Source: Actinomycetota bacterium
Lineage (GTDB): Bacteria > Actinomycetota > Thermoleophilia > Solirubrobacterales > Solirubrobacteraceae
Assembly: GCA_019348435.1 (NCBI GenBank)
Contig: JAHWJM010000010.1
Location: 1-17,295, forward strand
Length of the DNA: 17,295 nucleotides
Reading direction: 5' to 3'
Shown here: positions 6,489-13,964 of the stretch, in pieces
Layout: the number at the start of each line of letters is the position of its first letter
Numbering within the stretch: the first letter of the stretch is position 1
Notes under the pieces: model-generated
Database searches by the model: none
What the model was told of the DNA's origin: nothing
Seen by the model: the letters and a program-made list of their open reading frames with translations, nothing else
Position numbers and translations under genes: made by a program

Positions 6489-6519
6489 GCGTCCAGGCCG
6501 GCTGGACGCGCAGCGTCCA
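6489..6519 (+). promoter_or_regulatory. Two mutually exclusive hairpins upstream of the CAP-domain gene
   Basis: GCGTCCAG (6489-6496) pairs with CTGGACGC (6502-6509) as an 8-bp stem around GCCGG. The same middle strand, TGGACGC (6503-6509), also pairs with GCGTCCA (6513-6519) as a 7-bp stem around GCA. The two stems cannot form together. They lie about 63 nt upstream of the CAP gene ATG and 97 nt after the tRNA. This could be a leader switch, a processing or termination structure, or a binding site with three half-sites. No T-run follows. Confidence 0.4.
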
Positions 6520-6582
6520 ACAGCCGTCCACCGCAGGGGACCCGCCCTGCCCTGGGCGCCGCGGCGCGTCGATGGGGACGGC

Positions 6583-7329
6583 ATGAGACGAACCCGGCTG
6601 ACCATTCTCGCCACCGCGATCGCCGCGTCGCTCACCGTGTCGGCCTCCAGCGCGCACGCCGCCGCCTGCACTGGAGCCAGCCTCCTGCCCGCCGTCGCGT
6701 CGGTTGCGACCGCGAAATCCGCGACGCTGTGCCTGCTCAACGCCGAGCGCGGCGCCCGCGGGCTCGTATCGCTGTCCAGCCAGCCGACGCTCGAGACCAC
6801 CGCCACGAGCTACTCGCAGGCGATGGTGCGGCAGTCCTTCTTCAGCCACGTCTCGCCCGGCGGCCAGACGGTGAGCGATCGCCTCGCCTCCTACGTCGGG
6901 TCGGCGAGCAGCTGGCGGACGGGTGAGAACCTCGCCTGGGGTGAGGGCACGCTCGCGACGCCGAGCGCCATCGTCCGAGGCTGGATGGCGAGCCCGAGCC
7001 ATCGCACCAACATCCTCAACGGTGCGTTCCGGGAGATCGGCATCGGCATCGCCGGCGGCACGCCCAAGGGCTCGCTGCCTGCGATCTCGGCGACCTACAC
7101 GACCCACTTCGGCACTCGCACACCGGCCTCGTCCTCGTCGACGCGCGTCTCGGTCGCCTCGCTCTCGACCGGCACGAGGTCCACCAAGCGCATCTCGGCC
7201 AAGAAGAAGAAGCAGATCAGCAAGCGCTGCCACCGCGTCGCGCGCCGCACGAAGGCGTCGAAGAAGACGCGCACGGCGCGCTACAAGCGCTGCATGCGCA
7301 CGCAACTGCGCGCCGCGAAGAAGCGCTAG
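6583..7329 (+). CDS. Secreted CAP-domain (SCP/YkwD-like) protein with basic tail
   Basis: The 248-residue protein begins with a Sec signal peptide (MRRTR, a hydrophobic core to residue 22, cleavage near AHA/AAC). It continues with a CAP domain of the bacterial YkwD type, about residues 45-178. The conserved cleft residues are present: His89 in FFSHVSPGG, Glu115 in GENLAWG and His140 in MASPSHRTNIL. Cys29 and Cys50 could form a disulfide near the domain start. After a Ser/Thr linker the last 50 or so residues are extremely basic (SAKKKKQISKRCHRVARR and KKTRTARYKRCMRTQLR) and include two cysteines. That tail is not part of the CAP fold and may bind anionic cell wall polymers or nucleic acid. 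The molecular role of bacterial CAP proteins is mostly unsettled. The ATG has a weak GGGGA about 5 nt upstream. Confidence 0.9.
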   Translation: MRRTRLTILATAIAASLTVSASSAHAAACTGASLLPAVASVATAKSATLCLLNAERGARGLVSLSSQPTLETTATSYSQAMVRQSFFSHVSPGGQTVSDRLASYVGSASSWRTGENLAWGEGTLATPSAIVRGWMASPSHRTNILNGAFREIGIGIAGGTPKGSLPAISATYTTHFGTRTPASSSSTRVSVASLSTGTRSTKRISAKKKKQISKRCHRVARRTKASKKTRTARYKRCMRTQLRAAKKR

Positions 7330-7419
7330 GTCGCCCGTCCGCACATCCGCTCGCTCGCTCGCCGCGTAGCCACAGGTGGTGGGCGGATCGGTCTCCCGCA
7401 GGGGCTCGGGCGGAACGTC

Positions 7420-7425
7420 TACGCT
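7420..7425 (+). promoter_or_regulatory. Possible -10 box of metF
   Basis: TACGCT occurs in the 203-bp gap between the CAP gene and metF. If it is used, the metF leader would be about 100 nt long and would contain both hairpins described below. The hexamer resembles the other TANNNT candidates in this window, but the assignment is weak. Confidence 0.25.
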
Positions 7426-7432
7426 GTTGGCA

Positions 7433-7446
7433 GCCTGTCTTCAGGC
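7433..7446 (+). promoter_or_regulatory. Leader hairpin upstream of metF
   Basis: GCCTG-TCTT-CAGGC is a perfect 5-bp stem with a tetranucleotide loop, 8 nt after the TACGCT element, so it could cap the 5' end of the metF leader. It matches no SAM or folate riboswitch consensus that I know. Confidence 0.3.
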
Positions 7447-7505
7447 CACGCAGGACGTTCTGCACAAGCACCGCGGGCCGTGATCGTCGCCGTTGTGGCG
7501 TCACG

Positions 7506-7518
7506 TCCCCTCAGGGGA
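7506..7518 (+). promoter_or_regulatory. Hairpin covering the metF ribosome binding site
   Basis: TCCCC (7506-7510) pairs with GGGGA (7514-7518) around a TCA loop. The right arm is the start of GGGGAGAG (7514-7521), the only Shine-Dalgarno-like sequence before the GTG at 7533. Closing the stem would hide it, so initiation could be tuned by the leader. Confidence 0.4.
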
Positions 7519-7532
7519 GAGAACATCACACC

Positions 7533-8441
7533 GTGACGAAGCTACGCGACATCTACGCCCGCGACGGGCTCACCTTCTCGATCGAGTTCTTCCCGCCGAA
7601 GAGCGAGCAGGGCATGGAGAGCCTCTTCCGAGAGGTTCAGGAGCTCAAGAAGCTCGACCCGGCGTTCGTGTCGGTGACCTACGGCGCCGGTGGCTCGACG
7701 GAGGGCACCACGCTGAAGGTCGTCAAGCGCCTGCGCTTCGCCGAGAAGCTCGAGGTCATGTGCCACCTGACGATCGTCAACCAGCCCGTCAACCAGGTCA
7801 AAGGCGTGCTCGGCGACCTGTGGGGCTGCGAGATCGAGAACATCATCGCGCTGGCGGGCGATCCGCCCGAGGGCGCGACGGCGCCCTGGAAGGCGCATCC
7901 CGACGGCTACCAGAACTCGCGCGAGCTGATCGACGTCGCCAGGCGCGGCCAGAGCGGCTGGTATGACTTCTTCTCGATCGCGATCGCGGGCTTTCCCGAG
8001 GTCCACCCGCGCGCCGAGAGCCGCGAGAGCGACCTGAAGTACACGAAGGAGAAGGTCGACGCCGGCGCCGACGTGATCATCACGCAGCTGTTCTTCGACA
8101 ACGACGACTTCTACCGCTACAGCGACGACCTCAAGGAGATGGGCGTCACGGTCCCGATCGTGCCGGGCGTGCTGCCGATCCGGTCCGCCGCGCAGGTGCG
8201 CCGCTTCGCGAAGATGTGCGGCGCGCGGATCCCCGAGCGCCTGGAGTCGCTGCTGTCGGAGGTCGAGGACGACGATGAGGCCGCCGTCCAGCTCGGCATC
8301 GACTACGCGACCGAGCAGTGCGAGGGCCTGCTCGACTACGGCGTCCCCGGGCTGCACTTCTACTCGCTCAACAAGGCGCGCTCGGTCGCCGCGATCCACG
8401 AGAACCTCAACCTCGGGGCGCTGACGAAGGCACCCGCCTAG
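7533..8441 (+). CDS. metF: 5,10-methylenetetrahydrofolate reductase
   Basis: The 302-residue flavoenzyme should reduce 5,10-methylene-tetrahydrofolate to 5-methyl-tetrahydrofolate for methionine synthesis in the cytoplasm. Its length matches the single-domain bacterial MetF (about 296). Family motifs are in order: FSIEFFPPKS with Glu18 (counterpart of E. coli Glu28), FVSVTYGAGGST, MCHLTIVNQP, NIIALAGDPPEG with Asp110 (counterpart of Asp120), FSIAIAGFPEVHP, GADVIITQLFFDNDDFY and VPIVPGVLPI. The C-terminal helix region GVPGLHFYSLNKA is complete. GTG is the start because the family N-terminus begins directly after it and GGGGAGAG lies 11 nt upstream. It is separated by 16 bp from the 3' end of the convergent permease gene. 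With glyA further right, it forms part of the folate one-carbon set. Confidence 0.97.
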   Translation: MTKLRDIYARDGLTFSIEFFPPKSEQGMESLFREVQELKKLDPAFVSVTYGAGGSTEGTTLKVVKRLRFAEKLEVMCHLTIVNQPVNQVKGVLGDLWGCEIENIIALAGDPPEGATAPWKAHPDGYQNSRELIDVARRGQSGWYDFFSIAIAGFPEVHPRAESRESDLKYTKEKVDAGADVIITQLFFDNDDFYRYSDDLKEMGVTVPIVPGVLPIRSAAQVRRFAKMCGARIPERLESLLSEVEDDDEAAVQLGIDYATEQCEGLLDYGVPGLHFYSLNKARSVAAIHENLNLGALTKAPA

Positions 8442-8457
8442 ACCGGCGGCACTCGCC

Positions 8458-11007
8458 CTACTCGTAGGCGAGCGCCTGCAGGACGTCCAGCCGCGCCGCG
8501 CGCCGCGCCGGCCAGAGCGACGCGAGCATGCCGGCGGCGGCCGCCGCAGCCACGAGCAGCGCGAGCGTCGTCCACGGGAAGGTCAGGCGAAAGCCCTCCT
8601 CCTCGAGCGGACGGCTGATCGCCAGCGCGAAGAGGACGCCGAGCACGAGCCCGAGCGTCGCCCCGATCAGCGAGGTGATGACCGCCTCGAGGCGCACGAT
8701 CCGCTTGACCTGGCGGCGTGACGTGCCGACCGCGCGCAACAGGCCGAGCTCGCGCGTGCGCTCGAAGATCGACAGCGCGAGCGTGTTGACGATGCCGAAC
8801 AGCGAGACGATCACCGACAGCGCCAGCAGCGCGTAGATGAGGTACAGCAGCTGGTTGATCTGCCCAGCCTGCGCCTCCTTGACCTCCTCGCGGTTCTGCG
8901 TCTCGGCGTCGGGGAACCGGGTGGCGACGAGACGGTCGACCGCCGCCCGGGTCGCGGCCGGCGCGGCGCCCTCGGCGAAGCGCAGGAAGACGAACTGGTC
9001 GTTGCGCTCGTTGAAGTCCGCCGCCAGGCGCGCGTTGGGCACCACCAGCCCGCCGCCCAGCAGGCCGAAGTCGCTGCCTTCGTCGAGGACGCCGCGCACG
9101 ATGTACGTCACGCGCTTGCCGGCGGGGGTGAGCAGCGTGATGCGATCGCCGATCGCGGTCTTCTCCGAGTAGGAAGAGTCCGCCAGGATCCCGTCGGAGC
9201 CCAGCCGGGAGAGCGTGGCGTCCGAGCCGTCCTTCCACTTCAGCCGGTAGGTCTGCGCGAGCGTCTCGGGGTCGATGCCCGACACGCTGGTCGTCCCGTC
9301 CTTGCCGGTGACCTTCGCCTCGGAGAAGCGGACCGAGCTGACGGCGGCGACGCCCGGCACCTCCCTGACCGCGTCGACGAGCGCCGGCGGCGTCGAACCG
9401 AAGGACTTGTGGACGATCGACAGGTCGCCGGCGAAGGCACGGTCCACGGCGCGGTCGATCGACCCGCTCAGGCCGGCGGCGAAGATCGACACGAAGGCCA
9501 CGAGCGCGACGCCGATCATGAGCGCGGCCGCGGTGACCGCCGTCCGCGCCGGGTTGCGCGTCGCGTTCTCCCGCGCGAGGCGCCCGCTGACCCCCGCCCA
9601 GCGCTGCATCGGCGCGCCGATGATCCACGCCAGCGGCCGCACGAGCTGGGGGCTGAAGAGCGCGACGCCGAGGAACACCGCGACCGTGCCGCCGCCGAGC
9701 GTGGCGGCGGCGCCGCTGCCCGACGCGCCGCCGAAGAGCCCGTAGCCGAGGAACGCGGCGCCGACCGCGCACAGCAGTGCGGCGATCGCGATCCGCCCGC
9801 GGCCGCTGCGGGCCTCCGCCGTCAGCCCCTCGCGCAGCGCGATGATCGGGGCGATGCGGGTGGCGCGCAGGGCGGGGACGAGGCTTGCCAGGACGGTCAC
9901 CAGGACGCCGACGGCGAGCGCGACGACGATCGTCCGCGTCGCGATGACCGACGCCGTCGCCGGCAGATCGGCGCCGACGACCTTCAGCAGCCCCCGCAGC
10001 CCCGGCGCCAGCAGCAGCCCGCCGAGCAGTCCGAGCAGCGACGCCAGCAGGCCGATCAGGCCGGCCTCCAGGACCACCGAGCGCAGCACCTGGCGGCGGC
10101 TCGCGCCGAGCGTGCGCAGAAGCGCCAGCTCGCGCGTGCGCTGCGCGACCGTGATCGTGAACGTGTTGTAGATGACGAACGCGCCGACGAAGAGGGCGAT
10201 CCCGCCGAAGACGAGCAGCGCCGTGCGGATGAAGCCGAAGGACTCCTCGAGGTCGGCCGTCTGCTGCGCGGCGTCCTGCGCACCGGTGCGCACCTCGACC
10301 CGTTCGCCCTGCAGCGCGCCGGCGATGCTCGCGCGCAGCCGCGCGGGCGCCACGCCGTCGTGGCCGGCGACCGAGATCGTGTCGACCTCGCCGCGGCGGC
10401 CGGTGAGCGCCTGCGCCGTCGGCAGGGTGACGACCGCCGCCGGGAACCCGGCGACGGTGTCGACGTCGCCGAACGTCGCGCTGCCGACGAGCCGGAACGG
10501 CCGGGCGCCTTCGTGCCCGACGATCCTGATCGTGTCGCCGAGCTTCAGGCCCTCGTCGCGAAACGCCTTGGCCGACAGCGCGACCTCGTCGGCCGCGCGC
10601 GGCGCGCGGCCGGAGACGAACGCAAACGCGTCGAGCGGGCCCGGCTGCAGGGAGACCACGAACGTCGTCGCGCCGCCGATGCGCTCACCCGCGGCATCGC
10701 GCAGCGAGACCTCGCCCTGGATGCCGCCTGCGGCCACGGCGACGCCGTCGACGGCCCGCACGCGCTCGACGAGCCGGTCGTCGAGTGGCGCCGCCTCGCT
10801 GTAGAAGTCCTCGTCGAGGCTGCGCGGCGCGACGACGACGTCGGTGCCGGAGTTCGCCTGCGCGAAGACCTCCGAGAACGAGCGGTTGATCGTGTCCGTC
10901 AGGACGTAGGTGCCGGCGATCATCGCGACGCCGAGCACGACCGACATCGCGGTGAGGATCGTGCGCAGCGGCCGTGCGCGCAGGCCGCGCAGGGCGACCT
11001 TCCTCAT
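8458..11007 (-). CDS. ABC transporter permease with two FtsX domains (MacB/LolC-like)
   Basis: The 849-residue membrane protein has about ten predicted helices (near residues 17-38, 262-288, 313-340, 356-384, 404-425, 437-460, 490-512, 720-745, 773-797 and 811-833) and two large extracytoplasmic loops (about 39-260 and 513-718). Each half ends in an FtsX domain with the repeated signature: QRTRELALLRTLGASRRQV at 289 and ERTRELGLLRAVGTSRRQV at 749. The duplicated layout is typical of actinobacterial permeases that do not transport through a channel but move substrates or lipoproteins mechanically at the membrane. It starts with ATG overlapping the ATPase stop by 4 bp (ATGA), so translation is coupled. 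The substrate is unknown; peptide or lipid export, cell-wall control or lipoprotein release are all possible. No sensor kinase pair lies beside it. Confidence 0.93.
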   Translation of the reverse strand: MRKVALRGLRARPLRTILTAMSVVLGVAMIAGTYVLTDTINRSFSEVFAQANSGTDVVVAPRSLDEDFYSEAAPLDDRLVERVRAVDGVAVAAGGIQGEVSLRDAAGERIGGATTFVVSLQPGPLDAFAFVSGRAPRAADEVALSAKAFRDEGLKLGDTIRIVGHEGARPFRLVGSATFGDVDTVAGFPAAVVTLPTAQALTGRRGEVDTISVAGHDGVAPARLRASIAGALQGERVEVRTGAQDAAQQTADLEESFGFIRTALLVFGGIALFVGAFVIYNTFTITVAQRTRELALLRTLGASRRQVLRSVVLEAGLIGLLASLLGLLGGLLLAPGLRGLLKVVGADLPATASVIATRTIVVALAVGVLVTVLASLVPALRATRIAPIIALREGLTAEARSGRGRIAIAALLCAVGAAFLGYGLFGGASGSGAAATLGGGTVAVFLGVALFSPQLVRPLAWIIGAPMQRWAGVSGRLARENATRNPARTAVTAAALMIGVALVAFVSIFAAGLSGSIDRAVDRAFAGDLSIVHKSFGSTPPALVDAVREVPGVAAVSSVRFSEAKVTGKDGTTSVSGIDPETLAQTYRLKWKDGSDATLSRLGSDGILADSSYSEKTAIGDRITLLTPAGKRVTYIVRGVLDEGSDFGLLGGGLVVPNARLAADFNERNDQFVFLRFAEGAAPAATRAAVDRLVATRFPDAETQNREEVKEAQAGQINQLLYLIYALLALSVIVSLFGIVNTLALSIFERTRELGLLRAVGTSRRQVKRIVRLEAVITSLIGATLGLVLGVLFALAISRPLEEEGFRLTFPWTTLALLVAAAAAAGMLASLWPARRAARLDVLQALAYE

Positions 11008-11774
11008 GACGTCGCGGGGTTCAGGTCACCGGCGCTGACGGCCTTCATGACGTCGATGACGTGCTCGGCGCTGAGCGCGATGCCGTCGTGGGCGACGCGC
11101 CCGTCGGCGAGCACGAGCAGCCGGTCGGCATACGCGGCGGCGGCGGCGTCGTGGGTCACCATGACGACCGTCTGGTCGAACTCGTCGACGGCGCGGCGCA
11201 GCAGCGCGAGCACCTCGGCGGAGGCGTTGGAGTCCAGGTTGCCCGTCGGCTCGTCGGCGAAGACGACGGCCGGCCGCGTGACGAGCGCGCGGGCGACGGC
11301 GACGCGCTGCTGCTGGCCGCCCGACAGCTCCGACGGGCGATGCGTGCGGCGGTCGTCGAGGCCGACGGCGCGCACGAGCGCCTCCAGCCACTCCGGGTCG
11401 GCCTTGCGCCCGGCGATCGTCAGCGGCAGGACCAGGTTCTCCTCCGCCGTCAGGACCGGCAGGAGGTTGAAGGCCTGAAAGACGAAGCCGACCTTGTCGC
11501 GGCGAAGCTCGGTGAGGCGGCGGTCGTCGAGGTCGCCGAGGTTGACGCCGTCGAGCGTCACGCTGCCTGCGGTCGGCGTGTCGAGCCCCGCCATGAGGTG
11601 CATGAGCGTCGACTTCCCTGAGCCCGACGCTCCCATGATCGCGGTGAACTCGCCGCGACGGATCTCGACGCTGACGGCGGCGAGCGCATCGACGGCGGCG
11701 GCGCCCTCGCCGAAGCGGCGGTGCAGGTCGGTGGTGGCGACGATGGTGGTGGCGGTCATGCGCGCAGCATGCAT
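11004..11774 (-). CDS. ABC transporter ATP-binding protein, LolD/MacB type
   Basis: The 256-residue ATPase has every nucleotide-binding element: Walker A GASGSGKST (48-56), Q-loop Gln100 in FVFQAFNLLPVLTA, signature LSGGQQQRVAVARAL from 150, Walker B VVFADEPTGNLD with Asp174/Glu175, and switch His208 in MVTHD. The FNLLPVLTA.EN and EPTGNLD wording is characteristic of the LolD/MacB/FtsE group that partners FtsX-type permeases. That fits the gene directly downstream, which overlaps it by 4 bp. I chose the ATG at 11774 because GAGGG lies 5 nt upstream; a GTG one codon earlier is also possible, and a third candidate, ATG at 11759, lacks a good site. A palindrome-rich stretch at 11793-11819 lies just upstream and could be its operator or promoter. 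Confidence 0.95.
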   Translation of the reverse strand: MHAARMTATTIVATTDLHRRFGEGAAAVDALAAVSVEIRRGEFTAIMGASGSGKSTLMHLMAGLDTPTAGSVTLDGVNLGDLDDRRLTELRRDKVGFVFQAFNLLPVLTAEENLVLPLTIAGRKADPEWLEALVRAVGLDDRRTHRPSELSGGQQQRVAVARALVTRPAVVFADEPTGNLDSNASAEVLALLRRAVDEFDQTVVMVTHDAAAAAYADRLLVLADGRVAHDGIALSAEHVIDVMKAVSAGDLNPATS

Positions 11775-11792
11775 CACGCCCTCGCGCGCCGT

Positions 11793-11819
11793 CCATGGGG
11801 GATGACCCCTAGGGAATGG
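11793..11819. promoter_or_regulatory. Palindrome-rich candidate operator upstream of the ABC operon
   Basis: This 27-bp stretch contains CCATGG, GGGG-ATGA-CCCC (11798-11809) and the palindrome CCCTAGGG (11807-11814) in overlapping order. It is flanked by CCAT on one side and ATGG on the other. It lies 18 nt upstream of the ATPase start and is AT-richer than its surroundings. It could be a regulator site over the promoter, or part of the glyA terminator region. A GGTT-CGGCT-AACC inverted repeat lies beside it at 11818-11830. Confidence 0.35.
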
Positions 11820-11868
11820 TTCGGCTAACCCCCGCTCGCTTCCGGGCGCGCCGGCCGCTGCGACGCTG

Positions 11869-13155
11869 TCAGACGGCGGCCGGCTCGGCCAGATGCGGAT
11901 ACAGCGGGTAGCGCTCCGCGAGCGCGCGCGTGCGCTCCGACAGCGCCGCGACGTCGGCGTCCTCGAAGGGACCGGTGAGCGCCTCGGCCATCACCTTGCC
12001 GATCTCGCGGAAGTCGTCGACCTGCAGGCCGCGGGTGGCCATCGCGGACGTCCCGATGCGCAGGCCCGAGGTCACCATCGCCGGGCGCGGGTCGTTGGGC
12101 ACGGCGTTGCGGTTGACGGTGATGCCGATCCGGTCCAGGCGCTCCTCCGCGTCGGGCCCGGCGAGCTCGGAGTCGCGCAGGTCGGCGAGCACGAGGTGTA
12201 CATCCGTGCCGCCGGTGAGGACGTTGACGCCGGCCGCCAGCAGCTCCTCGGCGACGACCTCGGCGCCCGCCCGCGTGCGCCGCTGGCGCTCGCGGAAGAT
12301 CTCCGTGCCCGCGATCTTCAGCGAGACGGCCTTGCCGGCGATGACGTGCATGAGCGGCCCGCCCTGCTGGCCGGGGAAGACGGCGGTGTTGATCTTCTTG
12401 GCGAGCTCCTCGCGGCACATGACCATGCCGCCGCGCGAGCCGCCGAGCGTCTTGTGGATCGTCGTCGTGACGACGTCGGCGTCGGGCACCGGGCTGGGGT
12501 GCTCGCCGGCCGCGACCAGGCCGGCGAAATGGGCCATGTCGACCATGAGGTACGCGCCGACCGAGTCTGCGATCTCCCGAAAGTGCGCCCAGTCGAGCTG
12601 GCGCGGGTAGGCCGACCAGCCGCCGAGGATGAGCTTGGGCCGCGTCTCCTCGGCGACGCGCTGCAGCTCGTCCATGTCGACGCGCGAGTCCTCGTCGCGC
12701 ACGCCGTAGGCGACGATGTCGTAGAGCTTGCCCGAGAAGTTGAGCTTCATCCCGTGCGTGAGGTGGCCGCCATGGTCCAGGCGCATGCCGAGGATGCGGT
12801 CCCCCGGATCGAGCAGCGCCATCATCGCTGCGGCGTTCGCGGACGCCCCGCCGTTGGGCTGGACGTTGACGTGCTCGGCGCCGAAGACGTCCTTCGCGCG
12901 GTTGATGGCGAGCGTCTCGACCTCGTCGACGAACTCGCAGCCGCCGTAGTAGCGCCTGCCGGGCAGGCCCTCGGCGTACTTGTTGGTCAGCGTCGAGCCC
13001 TGGCAGTCCATGACCGCCTGCGGGACGAAGTTCTCCGACGCGATCATCTCGAGCGTCGTCTCCTGACGGCGGGTCTCGTCGCGCAGCAGCTGCGCGATCT
13101 CGGGATCGACCTCGCCGACGGCTTTCGTGAAGTAGTCCGGCGCCAGCTCGCTCAT
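11869..13155 (-). CDS. glyA: Serine hydroxymethyltransferase
   Basis: The 428-residue PLP enzyme interconverts serine plus tetrahydrofolate with glycine plus 5,10-methylene-tetrahydrofolate, feeding metF and nucleotide synthesis. Family marks include the start DPEIAQLL, IASENFVPQAVM, TNKYAEGLPGRRYYGGCEFVD, VNVQPNGGASANAA, LDHGGHLTHG, the Asp/His cofactor contacts in LMVDMAHFAGLVAAG, and the Schiff-base Lys235 in TTTIHKTLGGS. The loop after the lysine reads TLGGSRGG, not the common TLRGPRGG or TLAGPRGG, and AGASAYPR is GGWSAYPR here. The fold and catalytic set are nevertheless complete. The ATG is supported by the family N-terminus. No Shine-Dalgarno site is seen, but TACCGT ends 7 nt upstream, so the mRNA may be leaderless. 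The GcvT/SoxG-like gene precedes it with a 34-bp gap and the ABC operon follows. Confidence 0.97.
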   Translation of the reverse strand: MSELAPDYFTKAVGEVDPEIAQLLRDETRRQETTLEMIASENFVPQAVMDCQGSTLTNKYAEGLPGRRYYGGCEFVDEVETLAINRAKDVFGAEHVNVQPNGGASANAAAMMALLDPGDRILGMRLDHGGHLTHGMKLNFSGKLYDIVAYGVRDEDSRVDMDELQRVAEETRPKLILGGWSAYPRQLDWAHFREIADSVGAYLMVDMAHFAGLVAAGEHPSPVPDADVVTTTIHKTLGGSRGGMVMCREELAKKINTAVFPGQQGGPLMHVIAGKAVSLKIAGTEIFRERQRRTRAGAEVVAEELLAAGVNVLTGGTDVHLVLADLRDSELAGPDAEERLDRIGITVNRNAVPNDPRPAMVTSGLRIGTSAMATRGLQVDDFREIGKVMAEALTGPFEDADVAALSERTRALAERYPLYPHLAEPAAV

Positions 13156-13162
13156 CGAACGG

Positions 13163-13168
13163 ACGGTA
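13163..13168 (-). promoter_or_regulatory. Possible -10 box of glyA, leaderless
   Basis: On the minus strand this is TACCGT, ending 7 nt before the glyA ATG, with no ribosome binding site between. It lies in the 34-bp gap after the GcvT/SoxG-like gene, so glyA may have its own start as well as read-through from upstream. Confidence 0.35.
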
Positions 13169-13189
13169 GCAACGCCGCGCCGCGCGGCT

Positions 13190-13879
13190 TCAGCCCGCAG
13201 CGCCCGACGAAGCGTTCAGCAGCGAGAGGGCCTCGCAGCCGACGAAGGCGGCGCCGAGCGGCTCGCCGGCCGTCACAAGCCGCGTCCAGAACGCGTCTGC
13301 CGCGTCCGCCCGGACGAGCGCGAGGTAGCGCCGCGGGCTCTCGCGCAGGATCGCCACGACGCTCGGATCGCCGGTGTCGGCGCCGATCGCGCCGATCGCC
13401 AGCTCCGCCGGCAGGTCCGCCTTCGCCAGCAGCCGCCCGGCACGCGGGCCGATGATGCCGAGGATCGCGAGCGACGCGCCGATGTCGCGGTGCGGCAGGT
13501 CCGAGCGGTCGCGGCCGCGGCCGATCGCCGGCCCGGAGGCGAGCGCGGCATGCGGGCCCACGAGCAGGATGTGGCGCGCGTCCAGGCGCAGATACCAGAC
13601 GCTGCGCAGGCGCCGCGCGCTGCCGATCGCCAGCGGCGGGTCGCCGAAGCGGTCGATGAGCGCGCGGTCGAGCAGCGCCCTGTCGCCGCGCAGCTCGAGC
13701 ACCCCGTAGTCGGAGTGGTCGGCGAGCCCGACGCTCTTCATGCAGACGGCGATCTCGCCAGGCACCGAGCCGTAGTGGGCGACGACGACGTGGCCGTCGC
13801 GGTCGTGCAGGACGGCGCCTGCGGCGATGCACGTCTCCGGCACGGTCGCTTCAGCGGGCTGGCGCGAGGGAGTCGTCAT
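13190..13879 (-). CDS. GcvT/SoxG-superfamily folate-binding-like protein
   Basis: The 229-residue protein resembles the folate-binding domain shared by glycine cleavage T protein, sarcosine oxidase gamma subunit and YgfZ. The first half carries CMKSVGLADHSDYGVLELRG (residues 46-65), the counterpart of the T-protein segment near the N-terminus. The second half has LPHRDIGASLAILGIIGPRA, matching the DLSHR..L.GPRA pattern of SoxG and T protein, and it ends with GAAFVGCEALSLLNA, like the T-protein GLEA segment. It lacks the C-terminal GcvT barrel and is much shorter than GcvT (about 360). No GcvP, GcvH or other sarcosine oxidase subunit lies near. I place it in the superfamily but not in an enzyme class. 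The ATG at 13879 has GGAG 4 nt upstream; the longer GTG form at 13906 has none. It precedes glyA on the same strand by 34 bp. Confidence 0.75.
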   Translation of the reverse strand: MTTPSRQPAEATVPETCIAAGAVLHDRDGHVVVAHYGSVPGEIAVCMKSVGLADHSDYGVLELRGDRALLDRALIDRFGDPPLAIGSARRLRSVWYLRLDARHILLVGPHAALASGPAIGRGRDRSDLPHRDIGASLAILGIIGPRAGRLLAKADLPAELAIGAIGADTGDPSVVAILRESPRRYLALVRADAADAFWTRLVTAGEPLGAAFVGCEALSLLNASSGAAG

Positions 13880-13964
13880 GGGGCTCCGAGGTAGATCGGT
13901 CCGCACCGGCTGCGGCGCGACCGATCATAGGCCCTGCCGTCGCCCCGCACGAGGTCCCTCGACA

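Noticed and set aside
9409..11478. A 689-codon plus-strand open frame opposite the ABC permease and ATPase
   Set aside because: It is a low-complexity Arg/Asp/Gln-rich translation with no domain, lying antisense to two fully recognisable genes.
11893..13455. A 520-codon plus-strand open frame opposite glyA
   Set aside because: Antisense shadow: glyA on the other strand has every family motif and the plus-strand product has none.
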